Source of the DNA: Roseovarius indicus
Lineage (GTDB): Bacteria > Pseudomonadota > Alphaproteobacteria > Rhodobacterales > Rhodobacteraceae
DNA: 64,000 nucleotides
Assembly (NCBI RefSeq): GCF_008728195.1
Contig: NZ_CP031598.1
Coordinates: 2,418,001 to 2,482,000 of the forward strand
Direction of reading: 5' to 3'
The notes beneath the pieces were generated by a model. It was not told the DNA's origin. It saw only the letters and a program-made list of their open reading frames with translations, and did not search any database. The translations under genes were made by a program, and so were the position numbers. This document shows, piece by piece, positions 25,071 to 33,438 of this stretch (position 1 is its first letter; each line of letters begins with the position of its first letter).

Positions 25071-25090
25071 ATAGTTTAGTGTTAAACTAT
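25071..25090. promoter_or_regulatory. AT-rich palindrome at the pdh operon promoter
   Basis: A perfect 8-bp inverted repeat with a 4-base centre, ATAGTTTA-GTGT-TAAACTAT, lies in the 155-base divergent gap between pdhA and the crotonase gene. Its shape (TAGTTTAN..NTAAACTA) recalls operators of MarR-family regulators. A minus-strand -10 TATATT-like box overlaps its pdhA-proximal side, so binding would block transcription. Confidence 0.6.
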
Positions 25091-25199
25091 TCATACCATG
25101 AGAAGGCCCTTTGTGGCGAGGGCGAATTTGCCGCAGGGTTGTGTGGCAATTCCACGGGGGCGGTGTAGGCTGACGCGGCAGGGCTTCGGAGGTGCGCGC

Positions 25200-25994
25200 A
25201 TGGCTGTGAGGATCGAGAAGAACGGGGCGGTCTGGACGATCGTCAATTCGCGGATCGAGGCGCGCAACGCGGTCGATCCCGAGACTGCACGGGACCTGTA
25301 CGACGCCTTTCTCGGGTTCGAGGCGGATGACAGCGCCGCGGTGGCCGTGTTCTGGGGCGAAGGCGGGGCGTTCTGCGCCGGATGGGATTTGAAACGGGCG
25401 GCGACGCTGTCGGAACCGGACGCCATCGATGCGTATGATTTCGGTGATGGCGACCCGCCGGGCATGGCGCCGATGGGGCCGAGCCGGCTGGACCTGTCGA
25501 AGCCGGTGATCGCGGCGGTGGCCGGGCCCGCGGTGGCGGGCGGCATGGAACTTGCGATGTGGGCGGATATGCGGGTGATGGAGGAGACCGCTTTCATGGG
25601 CGTCTATTGCCGCCGCTGGGGTGTGCCGCTGATCGATGGCGGCACGGTCAGGTTGCCCCGCCTTGTGGGCGAGGGGCGGGCGATGGACCTGATCCTGACC
25701 GGTCGCAAAGTAGATGCGCAGGAGGCCATGCAGATCGGGCTGTGCGAATACGTGGTGCCCGAGGGCGGCGCGCGGGCGAAGGCCGAGGCGCTGGCGCAGG
25801 ATATCGCGCGCTATCCGCAGAGCTGCGTGCGGGCGGATCGCCGTTCGGCCCGGGCGCAGGCGGGGCTGTCGGAGCGTGAGGCGATGCGGGCCGAGTGGCA
25901 GGGCAGCAAGGGCGAGGTTGCGGCAGCAGGTGTCGCCGGCGCCGGGCGATTTGCCTCGGGCAAGGGGCGGGGCGGTGATTTCGGGGATATCTGA
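25200..25994 (+). CDS. Crotonase/enoyl-CoA hydratase family protein
   Basis: A 264-residue crotonase-fold protein. The oxyanion-hole segments are recognisable: GGAFCAGWDLKRAA and AAVAGPAVAGGMELAMWADM, followed by RRWGVPLIDGGTVRLPRL. ATG 25200 has GGAGG 8 bases upstream; the longer frame from 25098 is not supported. Members hydrate enoyl-CoA or carry out related reactions, and the exact substrate is unknown. It is divergent from pdhA and is followed by a hypothetical gene on the same strand 20 bases on. Confidence 0.88.
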   Translation: MAVRIEKNGAVWTIVNSRIEARNAVDPETARDLYDAFLGFEADDSAAVAVFWGEGGAFCAGWDLKRAATLSEPDAIDAYDFGDGDPPGMAPMGPSRLDLSKPVIAAVAGPAVAGGMELAMWADMRVMEETAFMGVYCRRWGVPLIDGGTVRLPRLVGEGRAMDLILTGRKVDAQEAMQIGLCEYVVPEGGARAKAEALAQDIARYPQSCVRADRRSARAQAGLSEREAMRAEWQGSKGEVAAAGVAGAGRFASGKGRGGDFGDI

Positions 25995-26014
25995 GAGGTC
26001 AGGGAGGCGCCGAT

Positions 26015-26839
26015 ATGGTTGAAACCCCCTATTACGCGGCGCTGCGGGACAGCGTGGAGGCGGCCTATGCGGCCGCGCCTGACCGCGTGTCGCCCGGGCT
26101 TGAGGTTTGCGACTGCCCGGTCTGCATGACCGAGGAGGTTCGGCAGAAGATCATTGGCAGCCCGTGTCGCGACCTGAAGGGCTGGCTGATTGCCGAGTAC
26201 AGCAACTCGGCGCATGGCGTGCCGTCGACCCTTGATGACCTGGCGGCGCTGTTGCCGCGGTACCTCGACCTGATGGCCGATGGGGAGGCGACAGATTCGC
26301 TTGGTATCGGGGTGGAGCTGTCGCGCTTTGGCGGGGCGGTGGCGGTGTCGGAGGGGGCGTTTCCGCCTGCGAAACTGCGGGCAGCGTATCACCAATGGGC
26401 CGAGCTGATGCTGCTGCATGGGGGCTGGCTTCGGGCGCGGGCGCTGCGGGGCAAGGGCGTGGGTGAAGACCGGCTGTCAGCTTTCTACCTGTTCCAGGCC
26501 ATCGCGGCGGGCGGCGTGCCGGCGGGGGTGGTGACCGGGGCCCTGGACTCTCTGTTTGCCGATCCGGAGGTCGGCAAGACGGCGCAGGTTCAGTTCTTTT
26601 CCGAGCTTGGCAAGGCGTGGGATCGGAAGGCGTTCGACCTCTACGCGCTGAAACAAATCGACGAGAGCGGGCGCGCCGCTTTGGTGGAATGGCTTCAGAG
26701 GTGGCTGTCGTCCTGGGAATTGGAAGAGCTGATCACGGATCCGGGCATCCTTGGCCCGCCCTTCTGGGCCGAACAGGTGCAGGCGGCGATCACCAATCGG
26801 GATGCCCTGACGCCCAAGGGGATTGCGGAAGAGGGGTAG
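26015..26839 (+). CDS. Hypothetical protein, 274 aa
   Basis: ATG 26015 is preceded by GGGAGG. The soluble protein has no signal peptide; an N-terminal cluster CDCPVCM (about residues 32-38) suggests metal binding or a disulfide, but no second Cys pair completes a zinc finger except a lone Cys in SPCRDLKGW. The remainder is helical with several Trp-rich stretches (YHQWAELMLLHGGW, WLQRWLSSWELEELI). I do not recognise the family. It follows the crotonase gene by 20 bases and probably shares its transcript. Confidence 0.75.
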   Translation: MVETPYYAALRDSVEAAYAAAPDRVSPGLEVCDCPVCMTEEVRQKIIGSPCRDLKGWLIAEYSNSAHGVPSTLDDLAALLPRYLDLMADGEATDSLGIGVELSRFGGAVAVSEGAFPPAKLRAAYHQWAELMLLHGGWLRARALRGKGVGEDRLSAFYLFQAIAAGGVPAGVVTGALDSLFADPEVGKTAQVQFFSELGKAWDRKAFDLYALKQIDESGRAALVEWLQRWLSSWELEELITDPGILGPPFWAEQVQAAITNRDALTPKGIAEEG

Positions 26840-26849
26840 GGGCCGGCCC

Positions 26850-27149
26850 TTAGCGGATCACGATCTCGTCGGCGCGGATCATGCCGAGCACGTCGCGGGC
26901 CTGCTGGTCGAGCAGGTCGAGATCGAGGAAGTCGTCGGACAGGCGCTTGGTGAGGTTTTCCATCCGCGCGACCTGGGTCTCGAGCTGGTCGAGTTGTGCC
27001 TGCAGGGCCTTTTCCTCGGCCACGATCTCGGCACGGCGGAAGAGGCCATAGTCGCCCTGCACGGCGGCGAAGGTGAAATAGCCGCACATGGCGAAAGCGA
27101 TCATGAAGTAGACTAGCGCGCCGAAGGCGGGCCGTTTGCGGGTGGACAT
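26850..27149 (-). CDS. FtsB/DivIC-type septum formation initiator
   Basis: A 99-residue bitopic protein: short basic N-terminus, one transmembrane helix (about 11-30, ALVYFMIAFAMCGYFTF), then a periplasmic coiled coil (EIVAEEKALQAQLDQLETQV) and a conserved tail (LDLLDQQARDVLGMIRADE). FtsB works with FtsL and FtsQ in the divisome. Length and layout fit. The gene is divergent from aidB. Confidence 0.88.
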   Translation of the reverse strand: MSTRKRPAFGALVYFMIAFAMCGYFTFAAVQGDYGLFRRAEIVAEEKALQAQLDQLETQVARMENLTKRLSDDFLDLDLLDQQARDVLGMIRADEIVIR

Positions 27150-27222
27150 AGGGTGTCTGCTCTGCCTTTTGTTGCCGCCTCTTTGCGGGCGGTCGCTTGC
27201 ATCATGACACAGGCGAATCGCT

Positions 27223-27246
27223 TTGTGAATCCCCTTTCGTTCACAA
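27223..27246. promoter_or_regulatory. Inverted repeat in the ftsB/aidB gap
   Basis: TTGTGAA (27223-27229) and TTCACAA (27240-27246) form a perfect 7-bp dyad with a 10-base centre, 40 bases before the aidB start. Spacing of about two helical turns fits a dimeric regulator. Confidence 0.5.
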
Positions 27247-27285
27247 GGGTTTGCGCGCTAGAAATAGGGGCGAGGAGAGTCTTTC

Positions 27286-28908
27286 ATGCCACATCTGCCC
27301 CCCCGAGCCGACCTGTCGACGCACGAGGTCACGAACCAGCCGCCCACGCGCGGCGATATCGACCTCTGGGCGAGTGATCCGGCCTTGCAGACTCATGCCG
27401 GTGCGGCAGGTGCGGATGCGGCGCACCTGGCCAGATATGGCGCGACGATCGGGACGGCGGAGATGCAGGCGGCGGGGCGTACGGCCAACCGGCAGGCGCC
27501 GGAACTGGTTCTGTTCGATGCGGGCGGGCGGCGGCTGGACGAGGTGCGGTTTCATCCCGCTTATCACCAATTGATGAAGGCAGGCGTGGGGGCAGGGTAT
27601 TCCGCCATCGCCTGGGAAGGGGCGAAAGGCGGGCATGCCACCCACGCGGCGATGGTGTACCTCACCAGCCAGATCGAGCCTGGCGTGTGCTGCCCGATGA
27701 CGATGACCTATGCCGCCGTGCCGGCGTTGCGGGCCGATGAGGGCCTGTTCGGCACATGGGTGCCGAAGCTGACCTCGCGGGTCTATGACGGCTCGGCCCT
27801 GCCGCTGGGGCGCAAGCCCGGGGCGACGCTGGGCATGGCCATGACCGAAAAGCAGGGTGGCTCGGACGTGCGGGCCAATGCGACGGTGGCCACGCCGGAT
27901 GGCGAGGCCTATCGGCTGCACGGGCACAAGTGGTTCTGCTCGGCGCCGATGTCGGACGGGTTCCTGACGCTGGCGCAGGCCGACGGGGGGCTGACCTGTT
28001 TTCTCGTGCCTCGGTGGCTGGAGGAGGGGCGCAATGCCATCCGCATCCAGCGGCTGAAGGACAAGCTGGGCAACCGGTCGAACGCTTCGTCGGAGATCGA
28101 GTACGAGGGGGCTTTGGCCTATCGCGTCGGAGAAGAGGGCGCGGGCGTGCGCACGATCATCGAGATGGTCCACCATACAAGGCTGGATACGGCGATGGCG
28201 CCGGCGGGCTTGATGCGGGCGGCGCTGGATCATGCGTGGTATTGGGCAAGGCATCGGACGGCGTTTCAGAAACAGCTGAGCGACCAGCCTTTGATGCGGG
28301 CCGTGCTGGCCGATCTGGCGCTCGACTGGGAGGGCGCCTTGGCGCTGGGGATGCACGTGGCTCGGAGCTTTGACAGCACGGGTGAGGGGCACCGGGCGTT
28401 TGCCCGGCTGGGTGTGGCGCTGGCCAAGTTTCTTGGCAACAAGCTGTGCCCCAACGTGGTGTACGAGGCGATGGAGTGCCTTGGCGGCATGGGCTATGTC
28501 GAGGACACGCCGATGCCGCTGCTCTATCGCGAGGCGCCGCTCAATTCGATCTGGGAAGGGTCGGGCAACGTGATTTGCCTCGATATCCTGCGCACGCTGC
28601 GCAAGGCGCCGGAGGCGGGCGAGGTGCTGGCCGCGGAACTGGGCCGGGCCACGGGGCAGGATGCCCGGTTCGATGCAGGACTGAAGGCGCATATGGAGCG
28701 GTTTCCGAAGCTGCCCGAGGAGGGGCAGGCACGGTGGTACGTGGAAAGCCTTGCGTCGCTGCTGACGGCGGCGGTGCTGATCCGGAACGCGCCGGCGCCG
28801 GTGGCCGAGGCCTATGCCGCCACGCGGCTTGGGGCGCCGCGCGGCCGGGTGGCGGGGGCGATGGAAGGCGTGGATACCGGCGCGGTGCTGGCGCGGCTGG
28901 GGGAATGA
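27286..28908 (+). CDS. aidB: AidB-like acyl-CoA dehydrogenase family protein
   Basis: A 540-residue flavoprotein. The N-terminal extension NRQAPELVLFDAGGRRLDEV and HPAYHQLM, the MTEKQGGSDVRANAT flavin loop, and NSIWEGSGNVICLDIL near residue 420 are AidB features separating it from ordinary acyl-CoA dehydrogenases. AidB is part of the adaptive response to DNA alkylation in E. coli, binding DNA and possibly inactivating alkylating agents. alkA and alkD homologues lie elsewhere in the window, but not adjacent. Its promoter gap holds a 7-bp dyad. Confidence 0.9.
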   Translation: MPHLPPRADLSTHEVTNQPPTRGDIDLWASDPALQTHAGAAGADAAHLARYGATIGTAEMQAAGRTANRQAPELVLFDAGGRRLDEVRFHPAYHQLMKAGVGAGYSAIAWEGAKGGHATHAAMVYLTSQIEPGVCCPMTMTYAAVPALRADEGLFGTWVPKLTSRVYDGSALPLGRKPGATLGMAMTEKQGGSDVRANATVATPDGEAYRLHGHKWFCSAPMSDGFLTLAQADGGLTCFLVPRWLEEGRNAIRIQRLKDKLGNRSNASSEIEYEGALAYRVGEEGAGVRTIIEMVHHTRLDTAMAPAGLMRAALDHAWYWARHRTAFQKQLSDQPLMRAVLADLALDWEGALALGMHVARSFDSTGEGHRAFARLGVALAKFLGNKLCPNVVYEAMECLGGMGYVEDTPMPLLYREAPLNSIWEGSGNVICLDILRTLRKAPEAGEVLAAELGRATGQDARFDAGLKAHMERFPKLPEEGQARWYVESLASLLTAAVLIRNAPAPVAEAYAATRLGAPRGRVAGAMEGVDTGAVLARLGE

Positions 28909-28911
28909 CGG

Positions 28912-29358
28912 CTAATTGATCCCGTTCTCGCGCTGCACGGCGCGCACGTAGGCCACGATATTCTCGATATCGGAATTGGTCAGCCCCTCGACGGGCGGCA
29001 TGTCACCGAATTTCCAGTGATGCGCCCGCACGCCCTGCCGGGCGGCCATCAGGAAAGCCCCGTCGCCGTGGTGGCTGGGTTCGTAGATCTTGTGGATGAG
29101 CGGCGGGCCGTTGCCCACGAGTCCGCCCGCGTTCTCGCCGTGGCAGGTGGCGCAGTTGCCCTCGAAGGCCTGTTTCCCCAAGGATTGTTGCTCTGTGAAC
29201 TCGGCGGGCAGGGTGACATCGACCATCGTCACACCGTCGGATGACGGGTTTGCGGTTTCCGGGGTGTGCTGGCCGCTTTGCGTGAGTAGATAGGTGCCGC
29301 CGGCGAGCAGAACCGCCGCGAGAAGCCAGAGAAGTCGGGAAGTCATGTGTCGTTTCAT
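28912..29358 (-). CDS. Class I c-type cytochrome
   Basis: A 148-residue protein with an N-terminal membrane anchor or signal sequence (LLWLLAAVLLAGGTYLL), one haem c site CATCH (about 69-73) and a likely axial Met in FGDMPPVEGL. The fold resembles small electron carriers near cytochrome c oxidase or copper-export systems. Convergent with aidB with only 3 bases between stops. ATG 29346 is an alternative start that would shorten it by four residues. Confidence 0.9.
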   Translation of the reverse strand: MKRHMTSRLLWLLAAVLLAGGTYLLTQSGQHTPETANPSSDGVTMVDVTLPAEFTEQQSLGKQAFEGNCATCHGENAGGLVGNGPPLIHKIYEPSHHGDGAFLMAARQGVRAHHWKFGDMPPVEGLTNSDIENIVAYVRAVQRENGIN

Positions 29359-29466
29359 CCTTGCCAGTCAGGTCGGCGCGCGCTCGGCGATTGCCGAGTG
29401 CGCGCCGTTGCCGCCTTCTATGCGGGTTCCAGCAGGAGGAAGGTCAAGCGCCGTTTTGCGCCCGTC

Positions 29467-31005
29467 TCACCCGGCGAGGTGGATCTTGAACCGGTCGCGG
29501 ATGGCCCTGTCGGTCAGCGGGTCGAAGCGCGCCAGCGAGGGCTCCGACAGGATCGCCTCCTTCCGCCGGATCGCGCTCTGGTTCAGGTCGGGCTTGTCCT
29601 TTTCGACCCATTCCTTCGGTGACATGCGCTCGCCCGTGGAGGGGTAGACATAGTCGCGCTGCATGCGCGCCAGTGTCTGGCCCATGCCGAGGTAATGGCC
29701 GGGGCCTTGAAGGCAGACCTCGCGGATCTGTTCGACGGCAAGCGTTTCGTCATCCACCTCGATCCCGCGGACACAGCGCAGGGCGTGGCCGATCAGGTCG
29801 TCGCCAAGGATAAGGCTTTCGTGGCAGAAACCCAGGAGGGAGGCATGCATGCCCGCCGCCTCGTAGACCATGTTGAGACCCGAGAGCCCGGCCATGACAT
29901 TCGAGCACATCGATTCCCAGCCGGCCTGCATGTCGGGCAGCTTGGCGTCGGTGATGCCGCCGACCGCGCCGCCGGGCAGGCCGTAGAACTTGTGCATCTG
30001 GGCGCAACCCGCCGAGAGGAGCGCCTGCTCGCCCGAGCCGCCCGTCATGGCGCCGCTGCGCAGGTCGAGGCCGAAGGGCCAGGTGCCGAAGATCGCCGGG
30101 GCGCCGGGGCGCACGGCGTTGACGTAGACCAGCCCGGCCAGGCACTCGGCGACCGACTGCACGATGGCGCCGGCGATGGTCGAAGGGGTGGTCGCGCCCG
30201 CCATGCCGGCCGACAGCAGCAGCACGGGCATGCCGCCCTCGATGCAGAGTTCCATCGTCTGGCAGGCTTCGGTCGCGAATTTCATCGGCGGGACGACGAA
30301 GCAGTTGGAGTTGCTGACGAAGGGGCGCGCGCGCCATTCGGCCTCGCCGCCCGCGATGAGGTGCAGCATCTCGAAGGCGTCGGCCACGTGCGACGGGTCG
30401 GAGAAGGAGACGCCCACGTGTTTCGTCGTGCCCGCGGTACAGGCATAGAGCGTGTTGAGGTCCATCTCGCGGCTGTCGGTGATGTCGCGGGGCACCATGG
30501 GCCGCTGCAGGAAGTGGATATTGTCGAGCCGGTCGGTGATGCGGGCGGCATCGTGCAGGTCCTGCAGGGTGCTGTCGCGGTAATTGCGGCCGTCGACATC
30601 GACCATGTTGACGGCCGCGCCGGCGGTGCCGTAATGCACGCGGTTGCCGGAAAGCTCGAGGTCGCGCTTGCCGTCGCGGCTGTAGAGCATGATCTGCCGG
30701 TTGGCATGCGCCACCGTATCCTCGACCAGCGCACGGGGGAACCGCATGCGGCCGTCGGTGCCGTGGATGGCGCCGGCCCGGGTCATGTGGTCGATCCCGC
30801 TTTGCGGCGCATCGGCGAGGCCGATCTCTTCCAGCACCTGCAAGGCGGCGTTGTGGATCTTCAGGATGTCCGTCTGTGACAGCACCTTGAGGGCGTCACA
30901 TTCCATACCCGGGCGTACGGGGCGGATGGCGTCATCAAGCGGGGCGGCACGGCTCGCACGGCGAGCGGCGCGTCCACCGGTGCGGCGCGGAGGGTTGTCT
31001 TTCAT
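29467..31005 (-). CDS. MttB-family trimethylamine/glycine betaine methyltransferase, non-pyrrolysine
   Basis: A 512-residue member of the MttB superfamily (PF06253): conserved segments include GTAGAAVNMVDVDGR, FVSNSNCFVVPPMKF, GGMPVLLLSAGMAGATTPST and LPGGAVGGITDAKLPDMQAG. There is no in-frame amber codon, so it is a non-pyrrolysine member, the group that includes glycine betaine:corrinoid methyltransferase MtgB. It would pass a methyl group from a quaternary amine to a corrinoid protein; no corrinoid-protein gene is adjacent. ATG 31005 follows AAGGATC; the frame extends to 31170 but those residues are atypical. It is 238 bases downstream of an aminotransferase gene. Confidence 0.88.
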   Translation of the reverse strand: MKDNPPRRTGGRAARRASRAAPLDDAIRPVRPGMECDALKVLSQTDILKIHNAALQVLEEIGLADAPQSGIDHMTRAGAIHGTDGRMRFPRALVEDTVAHANRQIMLYSRDGKRDLELSGNRVHYGTAGAAVNMVDVDGRNYRDSTLQDLHDAARITDRLDNIHFLQRPMVPRDITDSREMDLNTLYACTAGTTKHVGVSFSDPSHVADAFEMLHLIAGGEAEWRARPFVSNSNCFVVPPMKFATEACQTMELCIEGGMPVLLLSAGMAGATTPSTIAGAIVQSVAECLAGLVYVNAVRPGAPAIFGTWPFGLDLRSGAMTGGSGEQALLSAGCAQMHKFYGLPGGAVGGITDAKLPDMQAGWESMCSNVMAGLSGLNMVYEAAGMHASLLGFCHESLILGDDLIGHALRCVRGIEVDDETLAVEQIREVCLQGPGHYLGMGQTLARMQRDYVYPSTGERMSPKEWVEKDKPDLNQSAIRRKEAILSEPSLARFDPLTDRAIRDRFKIHLAG

Positions 31006-31242
31006 GATCTTGATCCTTGTCGTGAAATTGGCCTTGGGGAAGTTCAGAACCTTCCCGGCCTTCCACGTGCGGCGAGCCCGCGCACGGCGCCGATCGTATA
31101 GATCACAAGGGCGATCTTGCAGCTTGGCGACATCGGCCAGCTCCTCCCGAAAGTGGGAGGAGATGACCATGATTCCCTGCGACAGTCTGTCCCAATTGCG
31201 ACTTGTGTCGCTTTCGGACCATGCGGCAGCGTTTGGGGGTGA

Positions 31243-32415
31243 TCAAGCGGCCAGTTCGGTGGCCAGCTCGATCAGCAGGCCGATGGCTCCGGCAAGGCGG
31301 TCGTCGTCGACGGTGAGCGCCACGCGGATGTGCCCCGCGGCCGCCTGACCGAAGCTTTCGCCCGGCATGACGCCGACGAGGTGCTCGGTCAGCAGCCGGT
31401 CTGCGAACTCTTCACCGGAGAGCCCGGTGGCACGAACGTCGAGCATGACGAACATGCCGCCGTCGGCGGGGATGGCACGCACCGCTGTCTGGCCTTCGAG
31501 CATGTCGATCACCAGATCCCGGCGGCGACGGAACGGGTCCGATACCTCGGTTTCGAAGGCCTCGCCCATGCCGAGGGCAAAGGTCGCGGCCTCCTGAACG
31601 AAGCCGGCCACGCCATAGGTGGTGTGGGTCGAGAGGTTGCCGAGATGCTCGATCGCCTCTTCGGGGCCGACGATCCAGCCGATGCGGCTGCCGGTCATGG
31701 CGTGGCTTTTCGACATCGAGCCGACGACGAGCGTGCGCTCGGCCATGCCGGGCAGGGTACGCGGGCTGATGTGTTCGCCTTGCCAGATCATCGACTCGTA
31801 GACCTCGTCGGAGATCAGCCAGAGGTCGTGATCCTGGCAGGCACCGGCGATGCCTTCCATTGTCTCGCGCGTATAGATCACGCCGCTGGGGTTGTTGGGC
31901 GTGTTGATGAGCAGGCTTTTCGCGCCCGGGGCAACGGCGGCAATCTCTGCCGGGTCGGGCTGGAAGTTCCGGTCGGGCCGGGCGAAGACGGGTTGCGCCC
32001 TGGCGCCCACGCCGCGGATCGTGCCGGGGTAGGTGGCATAGTAGGGGTCGATGTAGAGCGCGGTGTCGCCTTCGTCGCAGGCGGCGTGATGGGCGGCGAA
32101 AAGGCCGGCCTGGCCGCCGGGCACCACGAGCACGTTCTCGGGTGTCGTCGGCACGCCGGTGCGCGTGGCGACGCGGGCTGCCACGGCCTCGCGCAGGTTG
32201 AGGTTGCCGTTGAACATGGAATAGCCGACATGGCCTTCAAGCGCGGCGGCATGCATGGCGTCGATGATCTTGCGATCGGTGCCGATGTCGTGTTCGCCGA
32301 TGGTCAGCTGGATCACGGGCTCGCCCGCGGCCAGCATGTCCTTGGCGCGATAATACACATCCCACCCGTCCGAGCCGCCGGCCGTCAGCCCGGTGATCCT
32401 GCGCGACAGTTGCAT
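31243..32415 (-). CDS. PLP-dependent class I/II aminotransferase
   Basis: A 390-residue fold-type I enzyme. Key pieces: substrate motif TIGEHDIGTDRKI, NTPNNPSGVIYTRE, DEVYESMIW, the PLP Lys in VGSMSKSHAMTGSRIGW and the C-terminal Arg in GHIRVALTV. ATG 32415 is supported by GGAGGAGG 8 bases upstream. The family uses aspartate, aromatic or similar amino acids; the substrate is not predictable. It is downstream of soxR on the same strand. Confidence 0.9.
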   Translation of the reverse strand: MQLSRRITGLTAGGSDGWDVYYRAKDMLAAGEPVIQLTIGEHDIGTDRKIIDAMHAAALEGHVGYSMFNGNLNLREAVAARVATRTGVPTTPENVLVVPGGQAGLFAAHHAACDEGDTALYIDPYYATYPGTIRGVGARAQPVFARPDRNFQPDPAEIAAVAPGAKSLLINTPNNPSGVIYTRETMEGIAGACQDHDLWLISDEVYESMIWQGEHISPRTLPGMAERTLVVGSMSKSHAMTGSRIGWIVGPEEAIEHLGNLSTHTTYGVAGFVQEAATFALGMGEAFETEVSDPFRRRRDLVIDMLEGQTAVRAIPADGGMFVMLDVRATGLSGEEFADRLLTEHLVGVMPGESFGQAAAGHIRVALTVDDDRLAGAIGLLIELATELAA

Positions 32416-32510
32416 GGCCTGCCTCCTCCTGTTCAGTGCCCTCTGGAATTGCCGCGCCAGATGGCCCGGGGCGTATGGCCAAGTCAAGCAGGTAGCCAGG
32501 GGCCGGGTGT

Positions 32511-32981
32511 TCAGATGTCGTCGGAGCGATCTCCCATGACGTAGCGAGGCCCCTGGCCCCGCGTGCGGGCCTTGTCTTTCGGGTTGTAGAGCGAGCAGGT
32601 CTTCAGCGACAGGCACCCGCAGCCGATGCACCCGTCGAGCCGCGACCGCAGGGCCTGCATCTGTTCGATCCGGGCGTCGAGCACCTTTCCGAACCGGCGC
32701 GAGATGCGGGACCAGTCGGCCTTGCTGGGCGTGCGGTGCTCGGGCAGGTCGGCCAGCGCCTCGCGGATTTCCGCGATGGTGAAGCCGAGCCCCTGCGAGA
32801 TCATGACGAAGGAGAGCCGCCTGATGTCGGACCGGGCATAGCGGCGGTGGCCGCTGTCGTTGCGGTCGGGCGTCACGAGCCGTTCGTCCTCGTAGTAGCG
32901 AATGGCCGAGGGCGCGAGGCCCGTCCGGCTGGCGATCTGGCCAATTGTCAGGCCGCGATTTCGCAAGGCGTTGGCAGGCAT
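32511..32981 (-). CDS. soxR: Redox-sensitive transcriptional activator SoxR
   Basis: A 156-residue MerR-family protein: N-terminal helix-turn-helix (LTIGQIASRTGLAPSAIRYY), dimer helix, and the [2Fe-2S] motif CIGCGCLSLKTC (C-x2-C-x-C-x5-C, residues about 117-128) that defines SoxR. It senses redox-cycling compounds. The divergent promoter with a SoxR box (33000-33017) drives a VOC protein and an EamA exporter, and the soxS gene of enterobacteria is absent, as expected outside that group. Confidence 0.96.
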   Translation of the reverse strand: MPANALRNRGLTIGQIASRTGLAPSAIRYYEDERLVTPDRNDSGHRRYARSDIRRLSFVMISQGLGFTIAEIREALADLPEHRTPSKADWSRISRRFGKVLDARIEQMQALRSRLDGCIGCGCLSLKTCSLYNPKDKARTRGQGPRYVMGDRSDDI

Positions 32982-32995
32982 GAATATTTTCCGTC

Positions 32996-33026
32996 TTGGC
33001 TTAAAGTTAACTTGAAGAATTAATCT
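32996..33026 (+). promoter_or_regulatory. SoxR-controlled promoter with SoxR box
   Basis: The 18-bp operator CTTAAAGTTAACTTGAAG (33000-33017) closely matches the SoxR consensus. It lies between TTGGCT (32996-33001) and TAATCT (33021-33026), which are 19 bases apart, the over-long spacing typical of MerR/SoxR-activated promoters. Output is toward the VOC-EamA genes at 33064. Confidence 0.88.
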
Positions 33027-33063
33027 GATTTGGCAACGGAATCAACATTCGAAGGAGGACCCC

Positions 33064-33438
33064 ATGCAGATCGAACATGTGAACATCACCGTCCCCGACC
33101 CCAAGGCGAGCGCCGCCAAGCTGTGTGAACTGTTCGGCTGGCACATCCGCTGGCAAGGCGATGCCCTTAACGGAGGGTTTACGGTGCATGTCGGCGACGA
33201 GGACAGCTATCTTGCGCTCTATGCCCCGATACCGCCGCTGGAACCGCGCGGTGTGACCTATGGGCGGGTCGGCGGGCTTAACCATGTGGGCGTGGTGGTC
33301 GACGACCTGCGCGGCACCGAGGCAAAGGTGAAGGCGGCCGGATATACGCCGCATAACCATGCAAATTATGAACCCGGCGAACGGTTCTATTTCGACGGGC
33401 CCGACGGGATCGAATTCGAGGTGGTGCATTATGGCTGA
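33064..33438 (+). CDS. VOC-family protein in the SoxR regulon
   Basis: A 124-residue single VOC unit: begins MQIEHVNITVPDPKASAAKL, has LNHVGVVVDDLRGTEAKVKA in the second module and ends FDGPDGIEFEVVHYG, the usual pattern for glyoxalase/bleomycin-resistance/dioxygenase proteins. Candidate metal ligands are His5, the His of NHVGV and Glu of FEVV. GAAGGAGG precedes ATG. It is the first gene behind the SoxR promoter and overlaps the exporter gene, so it may modify or bind a redox-cycling compound that the exporter removes. Confidence 0.88.
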   Translation: MQIEHVNITVPDPKASAAKLCELFGWHIRWQGDALNGGFTVHVGDEDSYLALYAPIPPLEPRGVTYGRVGGLNHVGVVVDDLRGTEAKVKAAGYTPHNHANYEPGERFYFDGPDGIEFEVVHYG

